Assembly: GCF_014203715.1 (NCBI RefSeq)
Contig: NZ_JACHJP010000009.1
Span: 186,001 to 250,000 of the forward strand
DNA: 64,000 nt
From: Streptosporangium saharense
GTDB lineage: Bacteria; Actinomycetota; Actinomycetes; Streptosporangiales; Streptosporangiaceae
Direction: 5' to 3'
The position numbers and the translations under genes are program-made. Within the stretch, counting starts at the first letter, position 1. Each line of letters begins with the position of its first letter. This document shows, piece by piece, positions 49,385 through 57,181 of the stretch. Under the pieces are notes generated by a model. The model ran no database searches, was not told the DNA's origin, and was given only the letters and a program-made list of their open reading frames with translations.

Positions 49385-50065
49385 GTGAACGCGGTCAGGA
49401 TGAACCTGGAGCGGCTGGAGATCCCGGCCGCGGACGTCGTGCTCGAAGCCGACGTCGTAGTGCCGAGACCCGCCGAAGGGGTTGTGCTCTTCGCGCACGG
49501 CAGCGGCAGCAGCCGTCACAGCCCCCGCAACCGTTACGTGGCGGGCGAACTCAGGAGGGCGGGCCTCGGGACCGTCCTCGTGGACCTGCTCACCCCCCTT
49601 GAGGAGGAGGCCGACGCCAGGACGGGGGAGTTCCGCTTCGACGTCGGCAGGCTGGCCGTACGGCTGGCGGCGCTGGCGACGTGGCTGTCGCGGCACGAGC
49701 CGACGGCGGGACTGCGCGTGGGGTTCTTCGGCGCGAGCACGGGGGCGGCCGCCGCGCTCGCCGCGACCGCGGCCAAGCCCGGGCTGGTCAAGGCTGTCGT
49801 CTCCAGGGGCGGACGTCCCGACCTGGCCGGTGAGGCGCTCACGGAGGTCCGGGCGCCCACGCTGCTCATCGTCGGGGAGCGCGACGAGGCCGTCATCGAG
49901 CTCAACCGCGAGGCGCTCGCGCGGCTGCCGGGACAGACGCGGCTTGAGATCGTGCCGGGGGCAACCCATCTCTTCGAGGAGCCGGGAGCGCTGGAGCGGG
50001 TCGCGGCCCTGGCCGGGGACTGGTTCCTGGGTCACCTGCCGAAGAACCCACCGGCAGGTGGCTGA
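49385..50065 (+). CDS. Alpha/beta hydrolase, dienelactone-hydrolase-like
   Basis: A 226-residue hydrolase. FAHGSGSSRHSPRNRYVAGEL forms the oxyanion-hole segment, the nucleophile elbow is FFGASTGAAAAL with Ser in G-A-S-T-G, the acid is in LIVGERDEAVIEL and the base in PGATHLFEEPG. This hydrolase type is frequently linked to the phosphoribosyltransferase upstream, sometimes as one fused protein. Start GTG at 49385 after GGAGGAGGA. Its stop abuts that of the convergent SDR gene. Substrate unknown. Confidence 0.88.
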   Translation: MNAVRMNLERLEIPAADVVLEADVVVPRPAEGVVLFAHGSGSSRHSPRNRYVAGELRRAGLGTVLVDLLTPLEEEADARTGEFRFDVGRLAVRLAALATWLSRHEPTAGLRVGFFGASTGAAAALAATAAKPGLVKAVVSRGGRPDLAGEALTEVRAPTLLIVGERDEAVIELNREALARLPGQTRLEIVPGATHLFEEPGALERVAALAGDWFLGHLPKNPPAGG

Positions 50066-50773
50066 TCAGGCGGGGAAGGTCGAGGTCGCCAGGCCGCCGA
50101 AGTCGAGGACGTGCGCGGTGCCGTTGACGCCCCTGGCGGCGGGCGAGGCCAGGTAGAGGATCGCGCGGGCGACGTCCTGGGGGCGCAGCACCGGGCAGTC
50201 GAGCTCGTCGAAGGCGTCGCCCAGGTCGCCCCTGGCCATCGGGGTGTCCACGATGCTCGGGCAGACGCAGTTGACCCGGATGCCGTCGGCCGCGAAGTCC
50301 ACGGCCAGTGCCTTGGTGAGCATCAGGACGCCGCCCTTGGAGGCGCAGTAGGCGGCCATGCCGGGGGCGGCGACGAAGCTGGAGTCGGAGGCGACGAACA
50401 CGATCGCGGGGAAGACGCTCCCGGCGAGCGCGGGCGCGGCGTGCTTGGCCAGCAGGAACTGCCCGGTGAGGTTGACCTCCAGGGTCCTGGCGAAGTCGTC
50501 GCGCGCCGTCTCTCGCGCGTTCGTGCCCATGGGTCCTGAGATCCCCGCGCAGCCGACGGCGACGTCCAGGCGGGCCGGGATCGCGGAGCGCACGGCCTCC
50601 TCGTCGGTGACGTCCCCCTGGACCCAGGTGACGTCCAGGCCCTCGGGGCGGGGTGCCCGGTCCAGGACCGTCACGGTCGCGCCCTCGGCGAGGAGGGCGT
50701 CCACGGTCGCGCGGCCTATCCCGCTGGCTCCGCCGGTGACCAGGGCGGAAAGGCCGGACAGTCCGAGATCCAT
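50066..50773 (-). CDS. Short-chain dehydrogenase/reductase
   Basis: A 235-residue SDR: TGGASGIG near residue 13, VLDRAPRPEG after strand 2 (NAD type), CAGIS in place of NNAG, and the catalytic SDSSF...YCASKGG. The ATG at 50773 with GGAG upstream is the start; the open frame continues further but without protein-like sequence. A 19-bp perfect palindrome lies just upstream, and a MarR gene is divergent beyond it, so this SDR may belong to that regulon. Confidence 0.87.
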   Translation of the reverse strand: MDLGLSGLSALVTGGASGIGRATVDALLAEGATVTVLDRAPRPEGLDVTWVQGDVTDEEAVRSAIPARLDVAVGCAGISGPMGTNARETARDDFARTLEVNLTGQFLLAKHAAPALAGSVFPAIVFVASDSSFVAAPGMAAYCASKGGVLMLTKALAVDFAADGIRVNCVCPSIVDTPMARGDLGDAFDELDCPVLRPQDVARAILYLASPAARGVNGTAHVLDFGGLATSTFPA

Positions 50774-50794
50774 CACAGGCTCCTTGCTATGTGC

Positions 50795-50813
50795 CGAAAT
50801 ATCGGATATTTCG
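50795..50813. promoter_or_regulatory. 19-bp perfect palindrome upstream of the SDR gene
   Basis: CGAAATATCGGATATTTCG has 9-bp perfect arms around one base, 22 bp upstream of the SDR start. The related half-sites GAAATATT (50967) and GATATTTC (51001) lie nearer the MarR start. A MarR- or TetR-type dimer site is likely. Confidence 0.65.
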
Positions 50814-50969
50814 CCCTGCGACGCGTGGGCCGGGCAATTCATTTGCCTCCGTACGATAGATGGGGGCCGGGTGTGGCACAAGTCGTGCATCCGGGGCATC
50901 CCGGGGGCGACGTGGCGTTTTGCCGGGGAGTCCGACCCGTTACGCCTTGCTCCCCACCGCCGCCCTGAA

Positions 50970-50987
50970 ATATTGTTCGGGACCAAA
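50970..50987. promoter_or_regulatory. Motif shared with the importer promoter at 56458
   Basis: The minus-strand reading TTTGGTCCCGAACAATAT matches TTTGGTCCCAAAACATAT (56458-56475) at 15 of 18 positions. One copy is upstream of the MarR gene, the other upstream of the branched-chain-type importer operon, suggesting that this MarR controls both. Confidence 0.5.
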
Positions 50988-51072
50988 TCCTTGATGTCCG
51001 GATATTTCCGGCAGATGGTCGAGACCCCGGAAAGAGCCCGGGGTGAGCATGATCGTAGGCTGGAGCGGAACA

Positions 51073-51600
51073 GTGAGGGAGCACCACACCGAGATGACGG
51101 GACACCACACCCTGCGCAGCACCGAGGAGGCCGTCGGCGACCGGCTTGGCGGGCTCAACCTCGACTTCGAGGCGATGTGGGCCGTCTCCAACATCTACCG
51201 GGCCTCGACCGCGATCCGTAACCACCTCGAACAGACCGTGCTCCGCGACACCGGCCTCACCTGGACCGGGTTCGTCGTCATGTGGGTCGTGTGGATCTGG
51301 GGCGAGAGCGAGACCCGGCACGTCGCCAAGGAGGCGGGCATCGCCAAGGGCACCCTCACCGGCGTCCTGAAGACCCTGGAGTCCCACCGTTACGTACGGC
51401 GCGCGCCCAACCCCGCCGACAGGCGCCGGGTGATGGTCACCCTGACCTCCTCGGGCGAGCGCCTGATGCGCACCCTCTTCCCGCAGTTCAACCAGGAGGA
51501 GGCCTTCGTCGTCAAGGAGCTCGACAGCCAGCGCCGCCGCGCCCTGGCCGCGAGCCTGCGCGTGGTCGTCCAGCACCTGGAGGGCACCGTACGCCCCTGA
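51073..51600 (+). CDS. MarR-family transcriptional regulator
   Basis: About 175 residues with a MarR winged helix: NHLEQTVLRDTGLTWTGFVVMWVVWIW, HVAKEAGIAKGTLTGVLKTLESHRYVRRAPNPADRRRVMVTLTSSGE. Several starts are possible (51043, 51073, 51094); I used the GTG at 51073, seven bases after GGAG. It is divergent from the SDR and convergent with the importer operon, and it shares an upstream motif with the importer promoter. Likely regulator of both. Confidence 0.85.
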   Translation: MREHHTEMTGHHTLRSTEEAVGDRLGGLNLDFEAMWAVSNIYRASTAIRNHLEQTVLRDTGLTWTGFVVMWVVWIWGESETRHVAKEAGIAKGTLTGVLKTLESHRYVRRAPNPADRRRVMVTLTSSGERLMRTLFPQFNQEEAFVVKELDSQRRRALAASLRVVVQHLEGTVRP

Positions 51601-51627
51601 GCCAAAAAGGCTCAGTACGCCCCTGAC

Positions 51628-51660
51628 CCCGCCCGGCCGGGGCGCATGAGGCCGGGCGGG
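51628..51660. terminator. Bidirectional hairpin between MarR and livF
   Basis: CCCGCCCGGCC (51628-51638) and GGCCGGGCGGG (51650-51660) are perfect 11-bp arms around an 11-nt loop between convergent genes. A second, weaker hairpin (CCACGG/CCGTGG) follows at 51664-51692. Confidence 0.7.
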
Positions 51661-51690
51661 GGACCACGGGCCCCGGGGCACCGGAGCCGT

Positions 51691-51721
51691 GGCCGTCAGG
51701 GGGCCGTCAGGGGGCGTCAGG
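51691..51721. repeat. 11-bp tandem repeat at the end of livF
   Basis: GGCCGTCAGGG occurs twice in direct succession (51691-51701, 51702-51712), then once more with one base missing (51713-51721). The last unit covers the livF stop codon and lies downstream of it. Probably replication slippage. Confidence 0.7.
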
Positions 51722-52439
51722 AACCCCCGGCCACTCCGGGAAGAGGCTCTCCCAGATAGGCCGCGTGCAGCCGTTCCGGAGCCGAGCGCAGCCCGGCCGC
51801 CGGACCCGAGTAGGTCAGCGTCCCACCAGACAGCACGTGCGCGGTGTCGGCGATCTTCAGGGCCAGCGTCGCGAACTGCTCGACGAGCAGCACCGCGACC
51901 CCCGAGGCGGCCAGGTCCCGCACCACGGGCAGCAGTCGCTGGACGATCACCGGGGCGAGGCCGAGTGACATCTCGTCGATCAGCAGCGCCGACGGCCTGG
52001 CCGCCAGCGCCCTGGCCAGCACGAGCATCTGCTGCTCGCCTCCGGACAGCAGCGAGGCGGCCACGTCGAGTCTTTTGTGCAGCTCAGGGAACAGCTCAAG
52101 GGCCTTGTCGATCACGCCGGGGCCGCGCCGTACGACCAGGATGTTCTCCGCGACCGTCAGGTCGGGGAAGACCGTGCGGCCCTGCTCGACGTGGGCGATC
52201 CCCGCCCTGGCGCGGGCGACCCGGTCCAGGGCGTTGAGCCGCCCGCCGTTGAGGGAGACCGTGCCGCCCGTGATCGGGATCACGCCGGAGACCGACTCCA
52301 GGAGCGTGGTCTTGCCCGCGCCGTTCGGCCCGAGCAGCGCCGTCACCTCACCGGCGGGGGCGGTGAGCGAGACACCCCTGACGATCGGGGCGCCGCCCCG
52401 CGCGACGGTCACGTCGTCGAGAACCAGGCTGGACGTCAT
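51717..52439 (-). CDS. livF: Branched-chain-amino-acid-type ABC transporter ATPase (LivF-like)
   Basis: A 240-residue ATPase. Walker A GPNGAGKTT, Q-loop region VEQGRTVFPDLTVAENI, signature LSGGEQQM, Walker B ALLIDEMSLGLAP; all typical of LivF. It is last in the leftward importer operon and its start overlaps the fused permease-ATPase gene by 4 bp. Ligand range of this HAAT family covers branched amino acids, amides, urea and aromatic acids, so the name indicates family, not proven substrate. Confidence 0.9.
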   Translation of the reverse strand: MTSSLVLDDVTVARGGAPIVRGVSLTAPAGEVTALLGPNGAGKTTLLESVSGVIPITGGTVSLNGGRLNALDRVARARAGIAHVEQGRTVFPDLTVAENILVVRRGPGVIDKALELFPELHKRLDVAASLLSGGEQQMLVLARALAARPSALLIDEMSLGLAPVIVQRLLPVVRDLAASGVAVLLVEQFATLALKIADTAHVLSGGTLTYSGPAAGLRSAPERLHAAYLGEPLPGVAGGS

Positions 52440-54154
52440 GCCAGCGCCACCTCGTCTCCCAGATAGGCACGGGCGACCTCGGGCCTGGCCAGCGTCGTCG
52501 CGGGTGGTCCCGCCGCGATCACCTCGCCGAAGTCGAGCACCACGACCTCGGCGCAGGCCCGCCGTACCATCTCCAGGTCGTGTTCGATCAGCAGGACCGA
52601 GGCGCCGAACCTGGCGGGCACCTCCATCAGGCGTTCGGCGAGCTCCATGGACTCGGCGTGGGCCAGTCCCGCCGCCGGTTCGTCAAGGATGATCACCTTC
52701 GGCCTGGAGAGCAGCGCCCCGGCCACTTCGAGCAGCCGCCTGCTGCCCACGTCGAGTTCGCTGACGTGCCGGTTCAGCGCGCCCAGGTTCAGGAAGGCGG
52801 CCATCTCGTCGAGCTCGGCCGTGCTCACCCTGCGGTGCGCGGAGAAGCGCAGGAAGCCCGCGACGGTGAGGCCCGGTGGGACGCGGTCCTGCTGGAACGT
52901 ACGGCGCAGCCCCGCAGCGGCCCTGCGGTGGACGGGCAGGCCGTCCAGGCGCCGCCCGTCGAGCGTGACCGAGCCGGTCGCGCCGCGGACGAAGCCGGTC
53001 ACCGCGTCGGTGAACGTCGACTTGCCCGCGCCGTTCGGTCCGATCAGGCCCATCACGGTCCGTTCGGGGACGACCAGGTTGACCCCGGAGAGCGCGGTGA
53101 TCCGCCCGTAGGAGACGGAGAGCCCCTCGACCACCAGGACGGGCCGCTCGCCGCGCTCCGGTGTCACGGGGGAGGCCCGGTGGGCGGCGCGCCTGCCTGT
53201 CTTCTCGGGTACGGAGACGGCCCCGCGGCGGCGGAAACGGCGCACCAGGTCCTCGCTCATGCTGAGGCCCGTGGACAGCGTCTGCACGGCGCCGACGGCG
53301 AACAGCAGGCTTCCCCAGTCCTGCGGGACGCCCAGGCCGCGGAGGATCTCCGGGACGAACACCATCAGGAGGCCGCCGGCGATGGCGCCGCCCGCGTACT
53401 CGCTGCCCGCCATGACGGCCACGACCAGCAGGATGAGGGAGTCCACGGTGTCGAAGTTCTGCGCGGTGACCACGCCGATCTGCCCGGCGAGGACGCCGCC
53501 CGCGATGCCGCCGAAGAAGGCGCTCAGCGCGAACGCGGCCAGCTTGGCGCGCGGCACGCTCATGGCCGCCGCGGCGGTGGCGCGCTCGGAGAAGCGCAGC
53601 GCCCGCCAGGCCGTGCCGTACCGGGTGCGCCCGAGCAGCCGGATCGCGACCGCGCCCGCCACGAAGACCAGGGCGGCGAACACGAAGTAGGCGGTGTCGG
53701 TGCCGATGAAGGCCGGTCTGAGCACCTGCTGGAAGGTGGTCGCGCCGGGGAAGCCCGCCGCCGCGATGATCACGTCGGCCGCGGCGGAGAAGCCGAGCGT
53801 CACGACCGCCAGGTGCACCCCGCGCAGCCGCAGCGCGGGCAGGCCGAGCAGGACGCCCAGCGGTACGGCCGCGAGGCCGCCGACCAGGATCCACAGGACG
53901 AGGCCGCCCGGTGCCGCCAGGACGTTCAGCTCGCAGACGACCCAGGCGCCCAGCGCCATGAACGACATCTGGCACAGCGAGATCATGCCCGCCCTGCCGG
54001 TGACGATCCCGAGCCCGCTCAGCGAGATCGCCGTCACCAGGGCCGTCGTGGCCAGGAACAGCCAGTACTGCGGGACGACGGCGGCCAGCACGACGATCGC
54101 GGCGAGCGCGCCGACGAGCTGCGTCGCGGGCCCGGTCATCTCAACGCGCCGCAT
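52436..54154 (-). CDS. Fused permease-ATPase (LivM-LivG) of HAAT-type ABC importer
   Basis: A 572-residue fusion. The first 310 residues are a LivM permease with about eight to ten helices (GRAGMISLCQMSFMALGAWV, GSEYAGGAIAGGLLMVFVPEIL). After a basic linker comes a LivG ATPase (VVEGLSVSYGRITALSGVN, Walker A GPNGAGKST, Walker B VIILDEPAAGLAHAE). Its signature is atypical: ELDVGSRRLLEV where LivG proteins usually have LSYGxQRxLEI. The ATG at 54154 has GGGGAGG six bases before it and overlaps the upstream livH by 14 bp. Confidence 0.88.
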   Translation of the reverse strand: MRRVEMTGPATQLVGALAAIVVLAAVVPQYWLFLATTALVTAISLSGLGIVTGRAGMISLCQMSFMALGAWVVCELNVLAAPGGLVLWILVGGLAAVPLGVLLGLPALRLRGVHLAVVTLGFSAAADVIIAAAGFPGATTFQQVLRPAFIGTDTAYFVFAALVFVAGAVAIRLLGRTRYGTAWRALRFSERATAAAAMSVPRAKLAAFALSAFFGGIAGGVLAGQIGVVTAQNFDTVDSLILLVVAVMAGSEYAGGAIAGGLLMVFVPEILRGLGVPQDWGSLLFAVGAVQTLSTGLSMSEDLVRRFRRRGAVSVPEKTGRRAAHRASPVTPERGERPVLVVEGLSVSYGRITALSGVNLVVPERTVMGLIGPNGAGKSTFTDAVTGFVRGATGSVTLDGRRLDGLPVHRRAAAGLRRTFQQDRVPPGLTVAGFLRFSAHRRVSTAELDEMAAFLNLGALNRHVSELDVGSRRLLEVAGALLSRPKVIILDEPAAGLAHAESMELAERLMEVPARFGASVLLIEHDLEMVRRACAEVVVLDFGEVIAAGPPATTLARPEVARAYLGDEVALA

Positions 54155-54998
54155 CCCACACCTCCCCACGCTGGGACCACAGCAGGATCGCGAGGATCGC
54201 CACGAAGGGGACCACGTCACGGAACTCCTGCAACTGGCTGACGTGCGCGAGCGCCCCCTGCAGGGCGCCGAGCGCGAGACCGCCGACGGCGGTGCCGACC
54301 AGGCTCCTGAACCCGCCGACCAGGGCCGCGGCGCACGCCGGGATCACCATCAGGCCGAGGGAGAGCTGGTCGCTGTTCTGCTGCGGGGCGACGACCAGCA
54401 GTACGGCGGTGGCCAGCACACCGGTCACCGCCCACAGCCCGACGCCGAGCCGCCTGCTCGGGATGCCCATCAGCTCGGCCGTGGTCGGCCGCTGCGACAG
54501 CGCCCGCAGCCGCAGGCCGACCGCGGTCCTGGCCAGGAACACCGAGACGCCCGCGGTGATGAGCACCGCCGCGGCCACGCAGACCGCGGCCGCCTGGGTG
54601 ATGGTGACGCCGCCGACGGTGGCCAGCGGACCGCCCAGGACACCGGGGATCTGCCGGGGGTCGGTGCCGAAGACGAGATACTCAATGGCGAGCAGGCCAA
54701 CGAGGTAGGCGATGGCGATCGCGGAGCGCTGGTCGGTCCCGGCCTCGGCGAACCAGCGGCCCATCATGTAGCCGAGCCCGGCGGCGACCAGCGCCGCCGC
54801 GACCAGCCCGGCCAGGACCGCGACGAAGTACGGCACGCCGCCGTCGGCCAGGACCGACATCGTGTAGACGCCGACGACGCCGATGGCCGCCTGGGCCAGG
54901 TTGACCACCCGGCCCAGGCGATACATCAGGGTCAGGCACAGACCGAGGACGGCGTAGGCGCCGCCCGCGGTCAGGCCGGCGATGGCGCCCTCAAGCAT
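54141..54998 (-). CDS. livH: Branched-chain-amino-acid-type ABC transporter permease (LivH-like)
   Basis: A 285-residue permease, about eight helices. It begins GAIAGLTAGGAYAVLGLCLTLMYRLGRVVNLAQAAIGVVGVY, the hallmark LivH N-terminus (GLTYGAxYALxALGLxLIYG..NFAHG), and has the late VGGFRSLVGTAVGGLALGALQG. It pairs with the fused LivM part to form the channel. The start overlaps the end of the binding-protein gene by 8 bp. Confidence 0.9.
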   Translation of the reverse strand: MLEGAIAGLTAGGAYAVLGLCLTLMYRLGRVVNLAQAAIGVVGVYTMSVLADGGVPYFVAVLAGLVAAALVAAGLGYMMGRWFAEAGTDQRSAIAIAYLVGLLAIEYLVFGTDPRQIPGVLGGPLATVGGVTITQAAAVCVAAAVLITAGVSVFLARTAVGLRLRALSQRPTTAELMGIPSRRLGVGLWAVTGVLATAVLLVVAPQQNSDQLSLGLMVIPACAAALVGGFRSLVGTAVGGLALGALQGALAHVSQLQEFRDVVPFVAILAILLWSQRGEVWDAAR

Positions 54999-56196
54999 TG
55001 GGCAGCCGGATCCAGTCCGGGGTCATGACCTTCCAGGAGCCGTTGTCCGGCTGGACGAACTTGGCCGCCCTGTTGGAGGAGTGCGCCTGGTCGGGACCGA
55101 AGGCGTACGGCGTGCCGACCATGCCCGACTCGATCGGCGTGAGCGCCTTCAGCGCCGCGGTCACCGACTCGCGGGTGATGTCGCCCTTGATGCCCTTGAG
55201 CACGGTCACCAGGTTCGTGGCCGCCAGGTAGCCGCCCTCGGCGAAGGAGGTGAGCGGCACCTTGTTCTGGGTCATGAGCGCGCGCCAGTCCTTCGTGGCC
55301 TCGGAGGTGGTGTCCGAGTAGGGCTCGAACTCCGACAGGGCCACGACGTCCTTGCCCGCGTCGCCGAAGGCCTTGACCGCGGCGTCGGTGTAGGTCGAGG
55401 TGAGCACCAGCCACTTGATGCCGGTGACGCCCTGCGCCTTGGCGGCGTTCACCCAGCCGACCGACATGGGCTCGGTGCCGTTGAAGACGACGCCCTTACA
55501 GCCCGCGTCCCGCGCCCGCAGGATGTAGGGGGTGTAGTCGGTGGTGTTGCCCGACAGGCTCCGGTCGTTGATGAGGAGCTGCTTGCCGGTGATCTTCGAC
55601 CACTGCTCGACGGCGCCCTTGTAGGCCTCGGAGGTGCCGCCGAGGATCACGAAGAAGCCGCACAGCTTGTCGATCTTCAGGACCTCGGAGGCGTGGTAGA
55701 GGGTCACGGTCGTGCCGAGGAAGGGGCCGGTGTTGACCGGGGAGATGGCGGGGGAGGTGAAGCAGCCGGGGTCGATGCCGGTGCCGGAGATCGAGGAGAT
55801 CCCCGACTGGGCGTAGAAGGCGCCGTTGACCTGGCAGTCGAGCAGGCTGGCGCCACCCGCGAGCGCCACGGCGTTCTTGTTCTGGATGAGGTCCCTGGAC
55901 GCCTGGGCGGCGGTGCTCGGGTCGCCCTTGTCGTCGACGCTGACGTAGGAGATCTTGCGGCCGTTGACACCGCCCTCGGCGTTGACGCGGTCGAAGACGG
56001 CCTTGGCGGCCTGGGAGGCCTCGGGGAAGGCGGCGGGGCCGCTCAGCGAGCTGATCGCTCCGACGACGATGGGGTCGGTGGACGTGGCGCCCTTGGCGTC
56101 ACCGGAGCTTCCCGCGTCGCCCGAACCGCACGCGGCGGCGCTGACGGTCAGGAGCGCGATCGCTCCCGCCGCGAGGCCCTTGGAGATCTTTCCCAT
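54991..56196 (-). CDS. HAAT-type ABC transporter substrate-binding lipoprotein (LivJ-like)
   Basis: A 401-residue type 1 periplasmic binding protein with lipobox SAAAC near residue 23. IVVGAISSLSGPAAFPEASQAAKAVFDRVNAEGGVNGRKISYVSVDDKGDPSTAAQASRDLI is the classical Peripla_BP_6 opening. The start at 56196 gives a proper signal peptide. It is first in the four-gene importer operon. Its ligand cannot be deduced; the shared MarR-linked motif upstream suggests a compound that the MarR senses. Confidence 0.92.
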   Translation of the reverse strand: MGKISKGLAAGAIALLTVSAAACGSGDAGSSGDAKGATSTDPIVVGAISSLSGPAAFPEASQAAKAVFDRVNAEGGVNGRKISYVSVDDKGDPSTAAQASRDLIQNKNAVALAGGASLLDCQVNGAFYAQSGISSISGTGIDPGCFTSPAISPVNTGPFLGTTVTLYHASEVLKIDKLCGFFVILGGTSEAYKGAVEQWSKITGKQLLINDRSLSGNTTDYTPYILRARDAGCKGVVFNGTEPMSVGWVNAAKAQGVTGIKWLVLTSTYTDAAVKAFGDAGKDVVALSEFEPYSDTTSEATKDWRALMTQNKVPLTSFAEGGYLAATNLVTVLKGIKGDITRESVTAALKALTPIESGMVGTPYAFGPDQAHSSNRAAKFVQPDNGSWKVMTPDWIRLPNA

Positions 56197-56640
56197 GGGA
56201 CGGTGCCTTTCATGACGTTGGGGGGTTTCGCGATCGACGGTGACGGAAGGGCCCGCCATCCGGGATCGTCAAGACGGTGGGCACGTCGGACAGTCCGGCG
56301 GGTTCGCCCGGATCGGCATCCGGTCGTGGGCGTGGGACGCCGGTCCCCCTGGTTCGCCGCGGGCCTCACACGGTTCTGGGCAGGATCGGCTGCCGACTGC
56401 ACCCTGGGGTCGGGGGTGACGCGCATCGAGACCTCCTGCGGCGAGGAATACTCAATGTTTGGTCCCAAAACATATGGCGCTCACCACCCGTGAACAAGTC
56501 ACATCAATGTAAAGAGTGATGATTTACTTTGGCTCCGTACGATCTTGGGCCGCGCCTCTTGTGGCCGGATGAGGGCATGGCCGCCGTCTACGACGCCGGG
56601 TAGCATCGGACGATCCACGGGTAGAGGGGAGCCGCACGCG
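56197..56640. other. 444-bp intergenic promoter region
   Basis: The region between the divergent importer operon and the BlaI-like gene contains no credible gene. It holds the TTTGGTCCCAAAACATAT element (56458-56475), which is near-palindromic (TTTGG/CCAAA), and an A/T-rich stretch with arms GTAAA/TTTAC near 56511-56529. Elements for both promoters should be here. Confidence 0.5.
56458..56475. promoter_or_regulatory. Importer-promoter copy of the MarR-linked motif
   Basis: TTTGGTCCCAAAACATAT matches the motif upstream of the MarR gene (50970-50987, opposite strand) at 15 of 18 positions. TGTTTGG and CCAAAACA within it form an imperfect palindrome. Located about 260 bp before the binding-protein start, which is far but inside the only gap. 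Confidence 0.45.
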
Positions 56641-57000
56641 ATGCGCGGTCTGGGAGACCTGGAGTCCGTGATCATGGAACGCCTGTGGTCCTACCGCAGG
56701 CCCGCGCCGGTCAGGGACGTGCTGGAGGACCTCCGCGCCGAGCGGGAGATCGCCTACACCACGGTCATGACCGTGATGGACAAGCTGCACACCAAGGGCC
56801 TGCTCCGCAGGAGGATGGTCGGCAGGGCCTACGTCTACGAGACGGTCGCCAGCAGGGAGGCCTACGTCGCCGACCTCATGCGCGACGCCCTCGCCTCGGG
56901 TGGCAACCGTACGGCCACGCTGGTGCACTTCCTGGAACGGCTCACCCCGGAGGAGTCGGCGGCGCTTGAGGCCGCGCTCAGGGTCTATCCCCTGGGGTAG
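56641..57000 (+). CDS. BlaI/MecI/CopY-family repressor (orphan)
   Basis: A 119-residue winged-helix repressor: LGDLESVIMERLWSYRRPAPVRDVLEDLRAEREIAYTTVMTVMDKLHTKGLLRRRMVGRAYVYETVASREAY. Length and layout match BlaI. No BlaR1-type metalloprotease or beta-lactamase gene is adjacent, so the inducer pathway is elsewhere or different. The ATG at 56641 follows GGGGAG. It precedes a secreted cell-wall protein gene by about 180 bp, which it might control. Confidence 0.88.
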   Translation: MRGLGDLESVIMERLWSYRRPAPVRDVLEDLRAEREIAYTTVMTVMDKLHTKGLLRRRMVGRAYVYETVASREAYVADLMRDALASGGNRTATLVHFLERLTPEESAALEAALRVYPLG

Positions 57001-57181
57001 TGCTACTACCTCCCATAGGAGGAAGTGCCGCTTCCGGGACGTGAGAGTGCTGGAACGGTCCCCTGGAGAGGGGCTGAATGCCTGATTTGGCATGCTCGGC
57101 CTGTTCGGTGCACCATCTCCTACTATCGTCCATCGGACGGGAGGCGTCGCCTCCGCGACAGGGCATGTGAGAAGGAGAGAC

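Noticed and set aside
57001-57181. c-di-AMP (ydaO-type) riboswitch before the secreted wall protein
   Set aside because: Actinobacterial wall hydrolases often have one, and small hairpins exist here, but the conserved ydaO core sequences are not visible.
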